A DNA stretch of 64,000 bases from positions 1 to 64,000 of the forward strand of contig NZ_WPIN01000014.1 in assembly GCF_009754945.1 (NCBI RefSeq), given 5' to 3'. This document shows, piece by piece, positions 23,274 through 32,156 of this stretch. Below the pieces are notes generated by a model. That model saw only the letters and a program-made list of their open reading frames with translations, was not told where the DNA came from and searched no databases. Positions within the stretch are counted from its first letter, which is position 1; each line of letters begins with the position of its first letter. The DNA is from Spirosoma arboris (GTDB lineage: Bacteria; Bacteroidota; Bacteroidia; Cytophagales; Spirosomataceae). A program made the translations under genes and the position numbers.

Positions 23274-25112
23274 TTAGAGGTTGATAACATCATCGCCCGT
23301 GCGGACTTCAAATGTTTGCCCTGAACGAAACAGTACGGGCTGACCTTTAGCTTCTTCGCTGAACGTGGCCGACCGAAGCGAAACTCGTTTGCCGTTTACC
23401 GCTTCGACGGTTGTGATTCGGAATTCAAGCAGATTCCTTTTTCGAAACACGTCGCCATCAGCCCGCTTGATCCGGCTAACTTCGCCATAGGCTGTTGCCC
23501 CGCTCTGAATGACTACTTCGCCGTCGCTCGTTACGGGCTCAACTACCCGAAAACGAACAGCTTGCCCTTCCTGAGAGGCATCGGACGAAAGCCCATCGAT
23601 TAGAGCCAGATTGACGCGCAGTCGGCGAATGGAAATGGATTTTCGGGCCGTTGTTTTGGGTGCAGAAACTACAGGCTCTGGTTCTGAATGAGTGATTGGT
23701 GTGCCAGAATTGGCGGGCGTTTCGGGCCGTACCAGTGGATCGGACTTAGGTTGTTCGGGAGACCCAACACCCGATTTTTTGACCAGTACAGGCCCGTTTC
23801 CATATGGCCGCGGAACGATGGATTTAGGTTGTTTCCCGATCACCTTCTTTTCGGCGGGTTCGGGCTGCTGCCTGGGTTCGGGAACGGCTATTGTGCTAGG
23901 CGTGCTACTGGTTTCATTGGCTAACGAAACAACAGTGGTTTGCGAATCTACAGGCTGTTTTGCCGGATCGTTTTTCGTGGCCAAACCTGTACCAGTCACG
24001 TGTCTTTTTCTCGTTTCGGGCTTAGTATCGTCGGTCCTGTCGAAAAAGATTAGCCCGATAAATAGTAGAGCAACTACGGTAAGTCCGCCTGCCAATACGG
24101 TTTGCCAGTTGTCGGATAACCATTTTTGAGCTGGTTGTGTGCGTACTGAACTGCGATCCGGCGAAATCTCGGTGGTTTCGAGCAATACGGTTTTGCGAAC
24201 GGGTTGGATATTCAAGACGTCGGCGGTAGTCACGGGCCGTCGGGGAATAAGTGACGTTGGTTCGAGCGTTGGAATCTGCGAAAAGAACGGTTGAAGGGCT
24301 TTTTGAAACTCTTTGGCGTCGGCAAATCGCTTGGCCGGATTTTTCTCCAGGGCTTTATGAACAATCGTTTCCAGTTCTTTCGGCACATTCGCGTTTAGTT
24401 TCCGGAGGGCAATTGGCTTTTCCCGAATAATGGCCTGCATCAGGGTGTAATCGGTCTGGCTGGCAAAGGGAAGTTTTCCCGACAATAACTCATACAACAG
24501 AATGCCCATGGCGTAAAGGTCTGAAGCAGGGGAGGGAGCTTCGCCCTGAACGAGTTCGGGAGCCATGTATTCGAGCGTTCCCACAATGCGATTCACCTGA
24601 GTCAGACGCTGGTTGCCGATAACACGAGCAATCCCAAAGTCCATCAGTTTAATGCTTCCTTCTGGGGTAAGCATCAGGTTCGCTGGTTTGATATCGCGGT
24701 GTAAAATCCCTTTCTTATGGGCATGGGCTAATCCTTCTAACCCTTGCCGGGTAATTTCAGCGGCCACCGCAGCCGGTAAAGCACCCGTTTTTCGGATCAG
24801 GGTTTCCAGACTGTCACCTTCGACGTATTCCATCGCCATGAAATAGTCGGAACCATCCTGAAGAAAATTATACACCACCGCAATATTCGGATGGTTGAGC
24901 CGGGCCAGAATCAAGGCTTCGTTGCGAAATCGCTCCATAAACGAAGTTTGACTAACCAGGTGCGTGTGAAGCATCTTGACTGCCACTGGCCGTTCGAGAT
25001 GCGTATCGATAGCCTGATAGACGGTCCCCATTCCACCTTCGCCCAGCAGCGATTCAACGCGGTAATGATGGATCAGTCGGCCTTTCATGGTTGGTTGCAT
25101 GGTGGTAGTCAT
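23274..25112 (-). CDS. Transmembrane Ser/Thr protein kinase (PknB-like)
   Basis: A 612-residue Hanks-type kinase. The kinase domain (about 12-280) is complete: GEGGMGTVYQA P-loop, Lys46 in VAVKML, HRD138-140 with the following KPAN, DFG158-160 and APE at 184-186. A membrane helix lies near 336-353 (WQTVLAGGLTVVALLFIGLI). A Pro/Ser/Thr/Lys-rich linker follows, and then a compact 95-residue periplasmic domain ending in FEVRTGDDVINL that I cannot name. Its ATG overlaps the stop of the PP2C gene as ATGA (25109-25112), so translation is coupled. The kinase and phosphatase are therefore made together and are likely to act on shared targets. Confidence 0.94.
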   Translation of the reverse strand: MTTTMQPTMKGRLIHHYRVESLLGEGGMGTVYQAIDTHLERPVAVKMLHTHLVSQTSFMERFRNEALILARLNHPNIAVVYNFLQDGSDYFMAMEYVEGDSLETLIRKTGALPAAVAAEITRQGLEGLAHAHKKGILHRDIKPANLMLTPEGSIKLMDFGIARVIGNQRLTQVNRIVGTLEYMAPELVQGEAPSPASDLYAMGILLYELLSGKLPFASQTDYTLMQAIIREKPIALRKLNANVPKELETIVHKALEKNPAKRFADAKEFQKALQPFFSQIPTLEPTSLIPRRPVTTADVLNIQPVRKTVLLETTEISPDRSSVRTQPAQKWLSDNWQTVLAGGLTVVALLFIGLIFFDRTDDTKPETRKRHVTGTGLATKNDPAKQPVDSQTTVVSLANETSSTPSTIAVPEPRQQPEPAEKKVIGKQPKSIVPRPYGNGPVLVKKSGVGSPEQPKSDPLVRPETPANSGTPITHSEPEPVVSAPKTTARKSISIRRLRVNLALIDGLSSDASQEGQAVRFRVVEPVTSDGEVVIQSGATAYGEVSRIKRADGDVFRKRNLLEFRITTVEAVNGKRVSLRSATFSEEAKGQPVLFRSGQTFEVRTGDDVINL

Positions 25113-26047
25113 TGAGGTAGTTCCAGATCACGGGTGAAGGGTAAGTCGATTTCCCGGGTTTCTTTGGTCGTCGTTGTAGTATCGGCTACAACACGTTCGG
25201 CCAGCACAATCGTAATGTTATCGTGCCCCCCCCGACTCTTGGCCATGTGCACTAATTCGTCGGCAGCATCGTGCAGATTAGTCCGCTTCAATACCCGGAC
25301 GAAATCGGCCTCAAGGCAATATTCATACAGACCATCGGAACAGAGCAACAACCGGTCGCCCGCATCGAAGGGCAGAACACAACGCCCCAGATCGACGCGA
25401 ACATCAGCTTTGGTGCCCATTGCCTGCGTCAGTACATTCCGTTCTGGATGGTTGGCAGCTGCTTCGGGAGTGATTTCGCCCGATCGAAGCAGTTCCTGAA
25501 TATACGTATGGTCCTGAGTTAGCTGGATAAGCTGCCCCGTTTTAAACAAATAGGCCCGGCTGTCGCCAACGTGAGCGAAATAAAGTTGCTGATCGTGAAT
25601 CACAATGGCCGTGCACGTAGTGCCCATACCCCGAAAGGCATCGTGTTGACGAGCCTCGTCGAAGATTTGGCGATTGGCCATCTGGAATGCCCGCAGCAAA
25701 CTTTTTTCGATGGATTCTGTGTGCTGAAAATATTCTCGGTTGATGATTTCGGCTGCCATCTGGCTGGCTACTTCGCCGGCCAAGTGGCCACCCATGCCGT
25801 CGGCTACTAGGAGTAGATGTCCTTTGATCCGGCGAATACCTTCATCGGCCAGACGGACAAACAAGCCAGTGTCTTCATTGTTTTGCCGGACATTCCCCAA
25901 ATCTGAAACGACAACCGCGTTTACTTCGTCGGTCGACGAGGTTCCGGCTGGTTCAACACGGGTTGGTTGCTCGACGACCGATTCGGCTGTTTCCGGGAGT
26001 GTTTCCGGATCGTTTTTGCCGAATAGCCAGGTAAGGAAATTTTTCAT
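25109..26047 (-). CDS. PP2C-family Ser/Thr protein phosphatase
   Basis: A 312-residue phosphatase. An N-terminal segment of about 40 residues, low in complexity and acidic, precedes the PP2C domain. The metal-binding motifs are VSDLGNVRQNNED (first Asp), LLLVADGMGGHLAGEVAS, HVGDSRAYLF, LLLCSDGLYEY and DNITIVLAE. All core metal-coordinating Asp residues appear present. No membrane helix is seen, so it is cytosolic, facing the kinase domains. It starts 14 bases after the second kinase gene and overlaps the first kinase gene by four bases. It is likely to reverse their phosphorylation. Confidence 0.95.
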   Translation of the reverse strand: MKNFLTWLFGKNDPETLPETAESVVEQPTRVEPAGTSSTDEVNAVVVSDLGNVRQNNEDTGLFVRLADEGIRRIKGHLLLVADGMGGHLAGEVASQMAAEIINREYFQHTESIEKSLLRAFQMANRQIFDEARQHDAFRGMGTTCTAIVIHDQQLYFAHVGDSRAYLFKTGQLIQLTQDHTYIQELLRSGEITPEAAANHPERNVLTQAMGTKADVRVDLGRCVLPFDAGDRLLLCSDGLYEYCLEADFVRVLKRTNLHDAADELVHMAKSRGGHDNITIVLAERVVADTTTTTKETREIDLPFTRDLELPQ

Positions 26048-26060
26048 GATTGTGGGGTTG

Positions 26061-27272
26061 CTATCGGTCAAAATAACACTGGTATAACTCCTGTACTTGG
26101 GGATCAATAATAAACTGCTGCTGGGCTCCCTGATGCCGAATGGTAATGGGGATTGGCTGTCCGGGCGTCCGTTTTACCACAAAAGGTTCTTTGGATTGCA
26201 CCGTGCCATCGGGCATAACAAGCTCAAGATCATAGTCGGCGTTGAGTACTTCGACTCGAATTTGCTCGTACTGTTTAGTGGGCGTAACGGTTGTTATTTC
26301 CTCCTGGTCAGCTTTTTTTTCTTCCTTTTTTGTCTGGTTAATCAGAATGAGCAGCCCTAAACCTGCTACAACGGCCAGGATCCAATAACGAATGGTGTGG
26401 ATAGAAGCCCAATCGACTATTGGGAAATTTGGTAACGAAAACCCATTTTCGGCCATGAACCCTTGTTGCACAGTCGTTGACAGCATTGACTCTATATCGG
26501 CTGCGGCCGGACGCTTCATCGGATTGACATGCAGGCAATTGGTAATCAAAGCGGCCAGTTCGGGCGAAATTGTCGGATTCAACAGTTGAGGGCGGGTAAA
26601 GTGCCCTCGTTCAATTTGATGGCGTAGTAGAAGCGGATTTCGTTCATCGAAGGGTAGGTGACCGGTAGTCATCTCGTACAAGAGGACCCCCAGCGCCCAT
26701 ACATCCGATTTTTGTTCAACCTGACCCCGGAATTGCTCCGGGGCCATAAATTCCGTTGTTCCAACGGCAAACCCAACTTTTGTCAGTTGAGGAGTATCGC
26801 GGCCTTTGGCAATGCCAAAATCAACCACTTTTACCTGTCCATTGAGTCGAATCCTGACGTTTGAGGGTTTCAGATCGCGGTGGATAATTCCCATTTGGTG
26901 CAGGTAGGCCATCGCGTCGGCAATCTGTCTGATGATTCGGGTAGCCTCTTCATTAGTCAGGCGTTCCCTTCGTCGAATCAGTTCATCTAACGCTAGGCCA
27001 TCGATCCATTCAATCACTAAAGCAGGGCGGTCATCGAGTAGGCTAAAGTCGTACAGAGCCGCAATGTTAGGGTGTGAAATCGATGCCTGAACAAGGGCTT
27101 CGTTGCGGAAGCGGGCTGCAAATTCGGGCCGGTATAACACTTTCACCGCTGCCAGACGGCCCGTTTCAAGATGGGTAGCTTTAAACACTTCACCCATTCC
27201 GCCTGCTCCGACATACTCTGTCAGGCGATAGCCAGCAACGATGCGAGAGAGGTAAGGATGGGTGAGTGACAT
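26061..27272 (-). CDS. Second transmembrane Ser/Thr protein kinase
   Basis: A 403-residue Hanks-type kinase. GAGGMGEVFKA (P-loop), Lys44 (AAVKVL), HRD131-133 with LKPSN, DFG151-153 and the APE at 178-180 region are all present, so it should be active. A membrane helix (YWILAVVAGLGLLILI) lies at about 292-310 and is followed by a short basic/acidic segment and about 80 periplasmic residues. It shares the N-terminal arrangement of the kinase at 23.3-25.1 kb but has a much shorter outer domain. The ATG at 27272 is preferred, because the frame extending to 27332 overlaps the FHA-protease gene and has no family likeness. Confidence 0.92.
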   Translation of the reverse strand: MSLTHPYLSRIVAGYRLTEYVGAGGMGEVFKATHLETGRLAAVKVLYRPEFAARFRNEALVQASISHPNIAALYDFSLLDDRPALVIEWIDGLALDELIRRRERLTNEEATRIIRQIADAMAYLHQMGIIHRDLKPSNVRIRLNGQVKVVDFGIAKGRDTPQLTKVGFAVGTTEFMAPEQFRGQVEQKSDVWALGVLLYEMTTGHLPFDERNPLLLRHQIERGHFTRPQLLNPTISPELAALITNCLHVNPMKRPAAADIESMLSTTVQQGFMAENGFSLPNFPIVDWASIHTIRYWILAVVAGLGLLILINQTKKEEKKADQEEITTVTPTKQYEQIRVEVLNADYDLELVMPDGTVQSKEPFVVKRTPGQPIPITIRHQGAQQQFIIDPQVQELYQCYFDR

Positions 27273-27324
27273 GGATGTAGAAGCGGAAAGCTGGTTAATT
27301 AAAATGTCAGGTATTGTCAGGGAC

Positions 27325-29025
27325 TTATTCAACTACTTGCCGTCGGCCCATCAGTTCCAGACCATATTTGATAGGGATGGCGAAGGTGATGCGTGTGGCA
27401 TCCTCACGGCTGGTGCTGGCGGAGAAGATCCCAATGGCGTTGCCATCTTTGTCGAATACAGGTCCACCACTGTTGCCCGACCCGGTTGCGTTGGCCGTAA
27501 GTTGGTAATAGTCACCAAATTCGCTGTAATAGGCGGCTGCTTTACCTGCCGATTGACCACGTAGAATCTTGCCGATATTGCCAGGAGTAACTGTTACGTC
27601 GGGCACTTTTACAATTTGAGCGTTGCGATTGGCAAAGTCGCCTGAATATTCACCGACAAACACATCGGGAGAAATACCGGGGTAACCCATGACCGTAATC
27701 GGCTGACCAACGGCGATCGTTTTATCCGCATCGCGCAGTTTAACGGGGGCTAATGATTCGGCCAGGTCAATTTTGATGAGGGCAACATCGTGTTTTGGCG
27801 AAACAACGGGCTTGCCCTGGGCTGGGAATCGCTGTTCGTTTTTGTTGAACGTTACATCCATGTAGGTATTTACCCCATCGATAATTTTACCCGACATCGG
27901 TTTTTTGCCAAAGAACTGCGTTTCGCCAGGTACCCAACGGAATTCCTGCACTGGCTGATCGCTGATTTCCCATCCTTTTGCGCCCTGAACGAGTAGTATG
28001 CCTGGGAATGCATCCTGCGGGAAACTGTAGTACGAATTCCAGGCGGCTGCTACGTGCCGATTGGTCATAATGTGTCCCTGAGGTGAGACCACAAAGCCCG
28101 TTCCACTGGCTCCAGCCATGGCTATGGGCTTGCCAACAGCTACATTCCGTTTCAGACCCAATAGCGGTTCAATTTTTCCGGGTGCCGTTTCAATGTACAC
28201 GGCTTTATTTACTACACGACCGTCAGACAGTTTAATCGGCATGTATTCGTGATAGATATCGTCGCCGGTAGTGTGAACCAGTTTATACCCAAATTCGATG
28301 AACACAACTTTGCTGGTATTTTCGGCTGCGATCTGCTCGGCGGTTAACCCATCTTTCGCTGGCTCGATAATTCTCGTTGAATCGTGGTGGTGAACCTCAA
28401 TTCGTTGAATTTTAGGCTTTAATTCATCTTTGAAGGCATAGGCTAAACCAGATACTATCACCAGCAGGCCAGCTACACCCAGCACCATCGATTTGCTGGT
28501 TTTCCGGCGTTCGGTCATCATCATCCGCTCCACAGTTTGTTTGCCCAGGCCTACTTTATGCGGAATGGCCATATCATTATCGCCCGATGCGGCCACTGTT
28601 TCAGCAAGACTCATTTCTTTCGTAGGCTGAATCGATACCGGAATATCGACAACGCGAGTGCTCATCATCAGTTCAGCAGGGCGTGGGTTCAGATCGAACT
28701 GGAACACAGGACCACCCTGACCGAGTTGAATTTCGTCGCCGGGTTGGATGGGGGCTGAACCAGCGATACGGCTTTTATTGACGAAAATGCCATTGCGGGA
28801 ATTGTTATCGACCAAGGTGAAGGAAAACGGTTTGCCGGGCTCCCGAACAATTTTGCCGTGTTCGCGGGAAACAGCCGAGTCGCGTTCTGGATCGAACCGC
28901 ACCACATTCGTAGCCGCCCGACCGAAGGTCAGCTCATTGTACTTCTTATAATCGAACTCTTCAACCTGATTTGCTTTACTGCCAGTTAAGTGGCGAATGA
29001 CGTAACGATTTACTAGAGTTGCCAT
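27325..29025 (-). CDS. FHA-domain transmembrane trypsin-like serine protease
   Basis: A 566-residue fusion. The N-terminal FHA domain (about 33-110) is intact: FGR at 34-36, SREHGK at 53-58 and NNSRNGIFVN at 74-83, the residues that read phosphothreonine. One membrane helix lies at 180-198 (MVLGVAGLLVIVSGLAYAF). The outer half is a trypsin-like serine protease: His in TNRHVAAAW, Asp in KHDVALIKID, Ser in GSGNSGGPVF. It probably senses phosphorylation inside and cuts proteins in the periplasm. It is the first gene of the reverse-strand run FHA-protease, kinase, PP2C, kinase, barrel. The ATG at 29025 (MATLVNRYVIRHLTG) is chosen. Confidence 0.92.
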   Translation of the reverse strand: MATLVNRYVIRHLTGSKANQVEEFDYKKYNELTFGRAATNVVRFDPERDSAVSREHGKIVREPGKPFSFTLVDNNSRNGIFVNKSRIAGSAPIQPGDEIQLGQGGPVFQFDLNPRPAELMMSTRVVDIPVSIQPTKEMSLAETVAASGDNDMAIPHKVGLGKQTVERMMMTERRKTSKSMVLGVAGLLVIVSGLAYAFKDELKPKIQRIEVHHHDSTRIIEPAKDGLTAEQIAAENTSKVVFIEFGYKLVHTTGDDIYHEYMPIKLSDGRVVNKAVYIETAPGKIEPLLGLKRNVAVGKPIAMAGASGTGFVVSPQGHIMTNRHVAAAWNSYYSFPQDAFPGILLVQGAKGWEISDQPVQEFRWVPGETQFFGKKPMSGKIIDGVNTYMDVTFNKNEQRFPAQGKPVVSPKHDVALIKIDLAESLAPVKLRDADKTIAVGQPITVMGYPGISPDVFVGEYSGDFANRNAQIVKVPDVTVTPGNIGKILRGQSAGKAAAYYSEFGDYYQLTANATGSGNSGGPVFDKDGNAIGIFSASTSREDATRITFAIPIKYGLELMGRRQVVE

Positions 29026-29134
29026 GATTTTGTATATGTCTTGAGTTGAAAATTGATTGCCGTTTGACTGATACAAAGTTGGCGGATGGGCCGTCCGTGG
29101 GAAATCGGGAAATTCCCGGATTTAACCCCCGGCG

Positions 29135-29159
29135 AACCTATATTTTTCGTCTATAGGTT
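29135..29159. promoter_or_regulatory. Inverted repeat in the divergent control region
   Basis: AACCTATA (29135-29142) and TATAGGTT (29152-29159) form an 8-bp perfect inverted repeat with a 9-base spacer. A second CCTATATTTT word follows at 29162. It lies in the 264-base gap between the FHA-protease operon and the histidine-kinase gene, which diverge, and could bind a shared regulator. Confidence 0.4.
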
Positions 29160-29231
29160 TTCCTATATTTTGCCGTAGGTGCTTGTCATTAAGCTCGTTA
29201 AATGGCTACTTTGGCGTATTAAAGAGTGAAA

Positions 29232-29279
29232 GAGTGAATGAGCGAAAGAGTGCCTAACGGTTCTCACGCTCATTCACTC
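29232..29279. repeat. Short inverted repeat related to family B
   Basis: GAGTGAATGAGCG (29232-29244) pairs with CGCTCATTCACTC (29267-29279) around a 22-base loop. The loop holds another GAGTG word, and AAGAGTGAA words precede the left arm. It ends 10 bases before the histidine-kinase ATG, so it would lie in that gene's leader. Confidence 0.7.
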
Positions 29280-29289
29280 ATTGAAAACT

Positions 29290-31359
29290 ATGCGTTATAT
29301 TATATTCCTCTTGCTGACCTGCACCATCGCCGTTGCGCAGAATCCGATCATCGATTCGTTGCGGAACCAGTTGACGAAACTGCCCGTGGACACCAATCGG
29401 GTGAAAACGATGCACGAACTGGCAACCAACCTGTGGTGGAATGGCTATGACTCGCTGGCCCGACAAACGCTCTACCAGGCAATGCGTATGGCCAAACAGA
29501 TAAACTATTCTTCAGGCGAGATTCGCGCCCGACTGGCTCAGGCCCGGATTGAAGCGGACTATCTATCCGATACTAAATCGGCCCATGCGCAACTGGACAC
29601 GGCTCAGCAAATGGCCATTGCCATTCATGATCTTTCGTTGCAGGGACAGGTGCTTTTGCGACGGGCTCAACTCTATGAAAACATCATGGAGAAGCTACCC
29701 GAAGCCAGAAGCCTGCTGGATAAATCCTTGCAGAAATTTCAGCAAGCTCATGACCGACAATGGGAAGCGCAGACGTATAACGAACTGGCGATCATGAAAA
29801 TGGGCGAAGGTAATTACGTAGCTGCCATTAACTTATGGCTCAACGCCCGCCGACTTCAGGAGTCGATTCACGATTGGAAAGGCCTGCGGTCCACTTTGCC
29901 GAATCTTGGTATGGTTTACATAAAACTAAAGCGCTACGACGAAGCTATGGCCTGCTTTACCGAAGCTGAAAAAGTGGCCGACCGCCTGAATGACAACCTG
30001 GTTCGAACGTTTATCCTTAGCCGGAAAGCCGAGATACTCGAAAAAGAAGGAAAATACGCACTAGCGCTAGAATCCTACATGGGTGAGGTAAAAGCCTACC
30101 TGAATCCATACCAGCCTAGCCATCTGGCCAGAGCGTATGGGGCAGTTGGTCGAATATATATTCAACTCAAGCAGTATGATAAAGCACTTGAATACAGTCA
30201 GTTGGCTCAGAGTACATATCGTAAGACTGTTGAGAAAACGAGAGAAGCACTGGAACATAATGCGCAGGCTAATTTCGGAAAGATCTATCTCGCGCTGAAA
30301 CAATACGACCGTGTGGTTCCGTACGCTCAGGCAGGTCTGGAGTGGACAAAAGATGTGAAAGAAATGCGGCCTGAGCGAACAGAGTACGTTCGCCAACTGG
30401 CTGAAGCCTATGATCATCTGGGGCAACCTGCTAAAGCACTTCATTATTTTAAATGGTACAAAGCCGAAGCCGACACCATGCTCAATGAAGAGGCCATGCA
30501 GAAAGCCACTGTGGCCAGCATGACCTATGACTTCGAGAAAAAACAGCAGGGCGTTCGCTTAAAACAGGCCCAGCAGGAAGCTAGAATACAATTGCTGGAA
30601 AACGATAAACTCGAACAGACCCGTAACCTGCTGATTGTCTTACTCCTATTGGTTGCGGGTATTCTCAGTTTCGTATTTTGGAATAACCGCCGACTCCGTG
30701 TCAGAAACGAAGAGCTTTCCGAGAAAAACGCCGAAATCGAAGCCGCTTTGTATCGGGGTCAGACGCTCGAACGCAAACGGGTTGCGAGTGAACTACATGA
30801 TAGCGTAGCCGCCAAAGTATCGGCGTTAAAATGGCGATTCGAAGCGTTTGATACGTCGCAGTTTGATGCGGATCAGCATCGGGAACACGCCCGACTGCTG
30901 GATCATATGGGTGAAGTGTATGAAGATATTCGGGCCATTTCACACAACCTGATGCCCGAAATTCTCGAGAAACAAGGCCTTCAGGCGGCACTAATCAAAT
31001 TGACCGATACGCTGAAGGTGCAGAACAAAACCCGGTTCTTGCTGGAAGTTGAGAAATCTGGGGAGGATGTCCGAGGCAAAACCGCCTACGAACTCTACAC
31101 GATCACCCTCGAATTGGTCAACAATATACTGAAGCACGCAAAAGCCCGCCAGGCCGACATTTCGTTAGCTCGCCAGAATGGCTTTCTGATGCTAACCGTT
31201 CAGGATGATGGGCAGGGTATGCCAGCGGGAAAAAATCAGGATGGCTTTGGTACGCTGAATATTAAATCGCGTTTGGAGCGGCTAGGTGGTACCTATCTGG
31301 TTTCCAGCCCAGCTGAAGGCGGAACATGTATTAACGTTCAGATTCCAATTGCTGCGTAA
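29290..31359 (+). CDS. TPR-containing sensor histidine kinase (HisKA_3 type)
   Basis: A 689-residue sensor kinase. Signal-like N-terminus (MRYIIFLLLTCTIAVAQ), then about 400 residues of tetratricopeptide repeats that face the periplasm, a membrane helix near 448-465 (LLIVLLLLVAGILSFVFW) and a short coiled coil. The HisKA_3 box is RVASELHDSVAAKVSALKW, with phospho-His503. The HATPase domain shows ELVNNILKHAK (N box), DDGQGMP (G1) and GFGTLNIKSRLERLGG (G2). Pairing with the response regulator that ends 1 base away on the other strand is likely. The ATG at 29290 is chosen over the TTG at 29281. Confidence 0.93.
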   Translation: MRYIIFLLLTCTIAVAQNPIIDSLRNQLTKLPVDTNRVKTMHELATNLWWNGYDSLARQTLYQAMRMAKQINYSSGEIRARLAQARIEADYLSDTKSAHAQLDTAQQMAIAIHDLSLQGQVLLRRAQLYENIMEKLPEARSLLDKSLQKFQQAHDRQWEAQTYNELAIMKMGEGNYVAAINLWLNARRLQESIHDWKGLRSTLPNLGMVYIKLKRYDEAMACFTEAEKVADRLNDNLVRTFILSRKAEILEKEGKYALALESYMGEVKAYLNPYQPSHLARAYGAVGRIYIQLKQYDKALEYSQLAQSTYRKTVEKTREALEHNAQANFGKIYLALKQYDRVVPYAQAGLEWTKDVKEMRPERTEYVRQLAEAYDHLGQPAKALHYFKWYKAEADTMLNEEAMQKATVASMTYDFEKKQQGVRLKQAQQEARIQLLENDKLEQTRNLLIVLLLLVAGILSFVFWNNRRLRVRNEELSEKNAEIEAALYRGQTLERKRVASELHDSVAAKVSALKWRFEAFDTSQFDADQHREHARLLDHMGEVYEDIRAISHNLMPEILEKQGLQAALIKLTDTLKVQNKTRFLLEVEKSGEDVRGKTAYELYTITLELVNNILKHAKARQADISLARQNGFLMLTVQDDGQGMPAGKNQDGFGTLNIKSRLERLGGTYLVSSPAEGGTCINVQIPIAA

Positions 31360-31360
31360 C

Positions 31361-32014
31361 CTACAACAACCCATGCTTCACTGCATATTTGATAATTCCA
31401 ATTGAATTTTTGACGCCCAATTTTCGGAGAATATTATGTCGATGCGTTTCAACGGTACCAGGGCTGATGAAGAGTTTGTCGGCGATAGCGTTGGTTGATA
31501 ATTCCTGTGCTACGAGTTTGATGATTTCGATTTCACGGTCGGTTAGCGGGACAAGTAGAGCCGGGGCTTCATCCGATGGCCTTACCGATTCGACCGGTAG
31601 CGCCATCAACTGCGTCATGACAGATTCGGAGAAATATTTTTCGCCCCTGGCTAGTGTTTTCATCGCCTTTTCAAGCTCGGCTTTACCCGCTTTTTTCATA
31701 ACATAGCCTGAAATGCCCGCCCGAAAAGCCTCCCGAATCCGATCAGCATCTTCCGATACCGTCAGCATCAGTATTTTAAGCTGAGGAAAATGCTGGCGTA
31801 CCTGCAATGTCAGATTGATACCGTTAAGGAGAGGCATGTCCATATCCGTTAACAGAATATCCACCTCGTTCTCGTGGAGAAAACCAACAACCTGCCGGCT
31901 ATCGCTTAAGGTGCCTACAACTTCTACGCCTTCAATGCGGCTCAGAAGTAAGGATAAACTGTCTAAAATGATTTCGTGATCGTCGGTTAATAATACACGT
32001 ATGGGCGAGGGCAT
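31361..32014 (-). CDS. NarL/LuxR-family response regulator
   Basis: A 217-residue two-domain regulator. The receiver has the acidic pair DD11-12, phospho-acceptor Asp57 in DILLTDMDMPLL, and Lys in VMKKAGKAEL. The C-terminal LuxR-type HTH (about 150-215) is LTDREIEIIKLVAQELSTNAIA and SPGTVETHRHNILRKLG. It most likely takes phosphate from the TPR histidine kinase, but the two genes are convergent, with stops one base apart (31359 and 31361), so they cannot share a transcript. Its promoter must lie right of 32014. Confidence 0.93.
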   Translation of the reverse strand: MPSPIRVLLTDDHEIILDSLSLLLSRIEGVEVVGTLSDSRQVVGFLHENEVDILLTDMDMPLLNGINLTLQVRQHFPQLKILMLTVSEDADRIREAFRAGISGYVMKKAGKAELEKAMKTLARGEKYFSESVMTQLMALPVESVRPSDEAPALLVPLTDREIEIIKLVAQELSTNAIADKLFISPGTVETHRHNILRKLGVKNSIGIIKYAVKHGLL

Positions 32015-32156
32015 ATGAAATACAAATCAAAACAGTAGTGAAATAGATCAAATATACTAGGTGTTTTAGCGATTGACAATGAACGTTTTTAGCGTATGGA
32101 CAAGATCTTTTGAGGGAATTTAAACTTTCGGGACCACGATGCAGTATATTCACGAT

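Noticed and set aside
29232..29279. Possible CRISPR-like or tandem array from repeated AGTGA words
   Set aside because: The words are short and irregular, without spacers of constant length; an inverted repeat explains the region better. No CRISPR array was found in the window.
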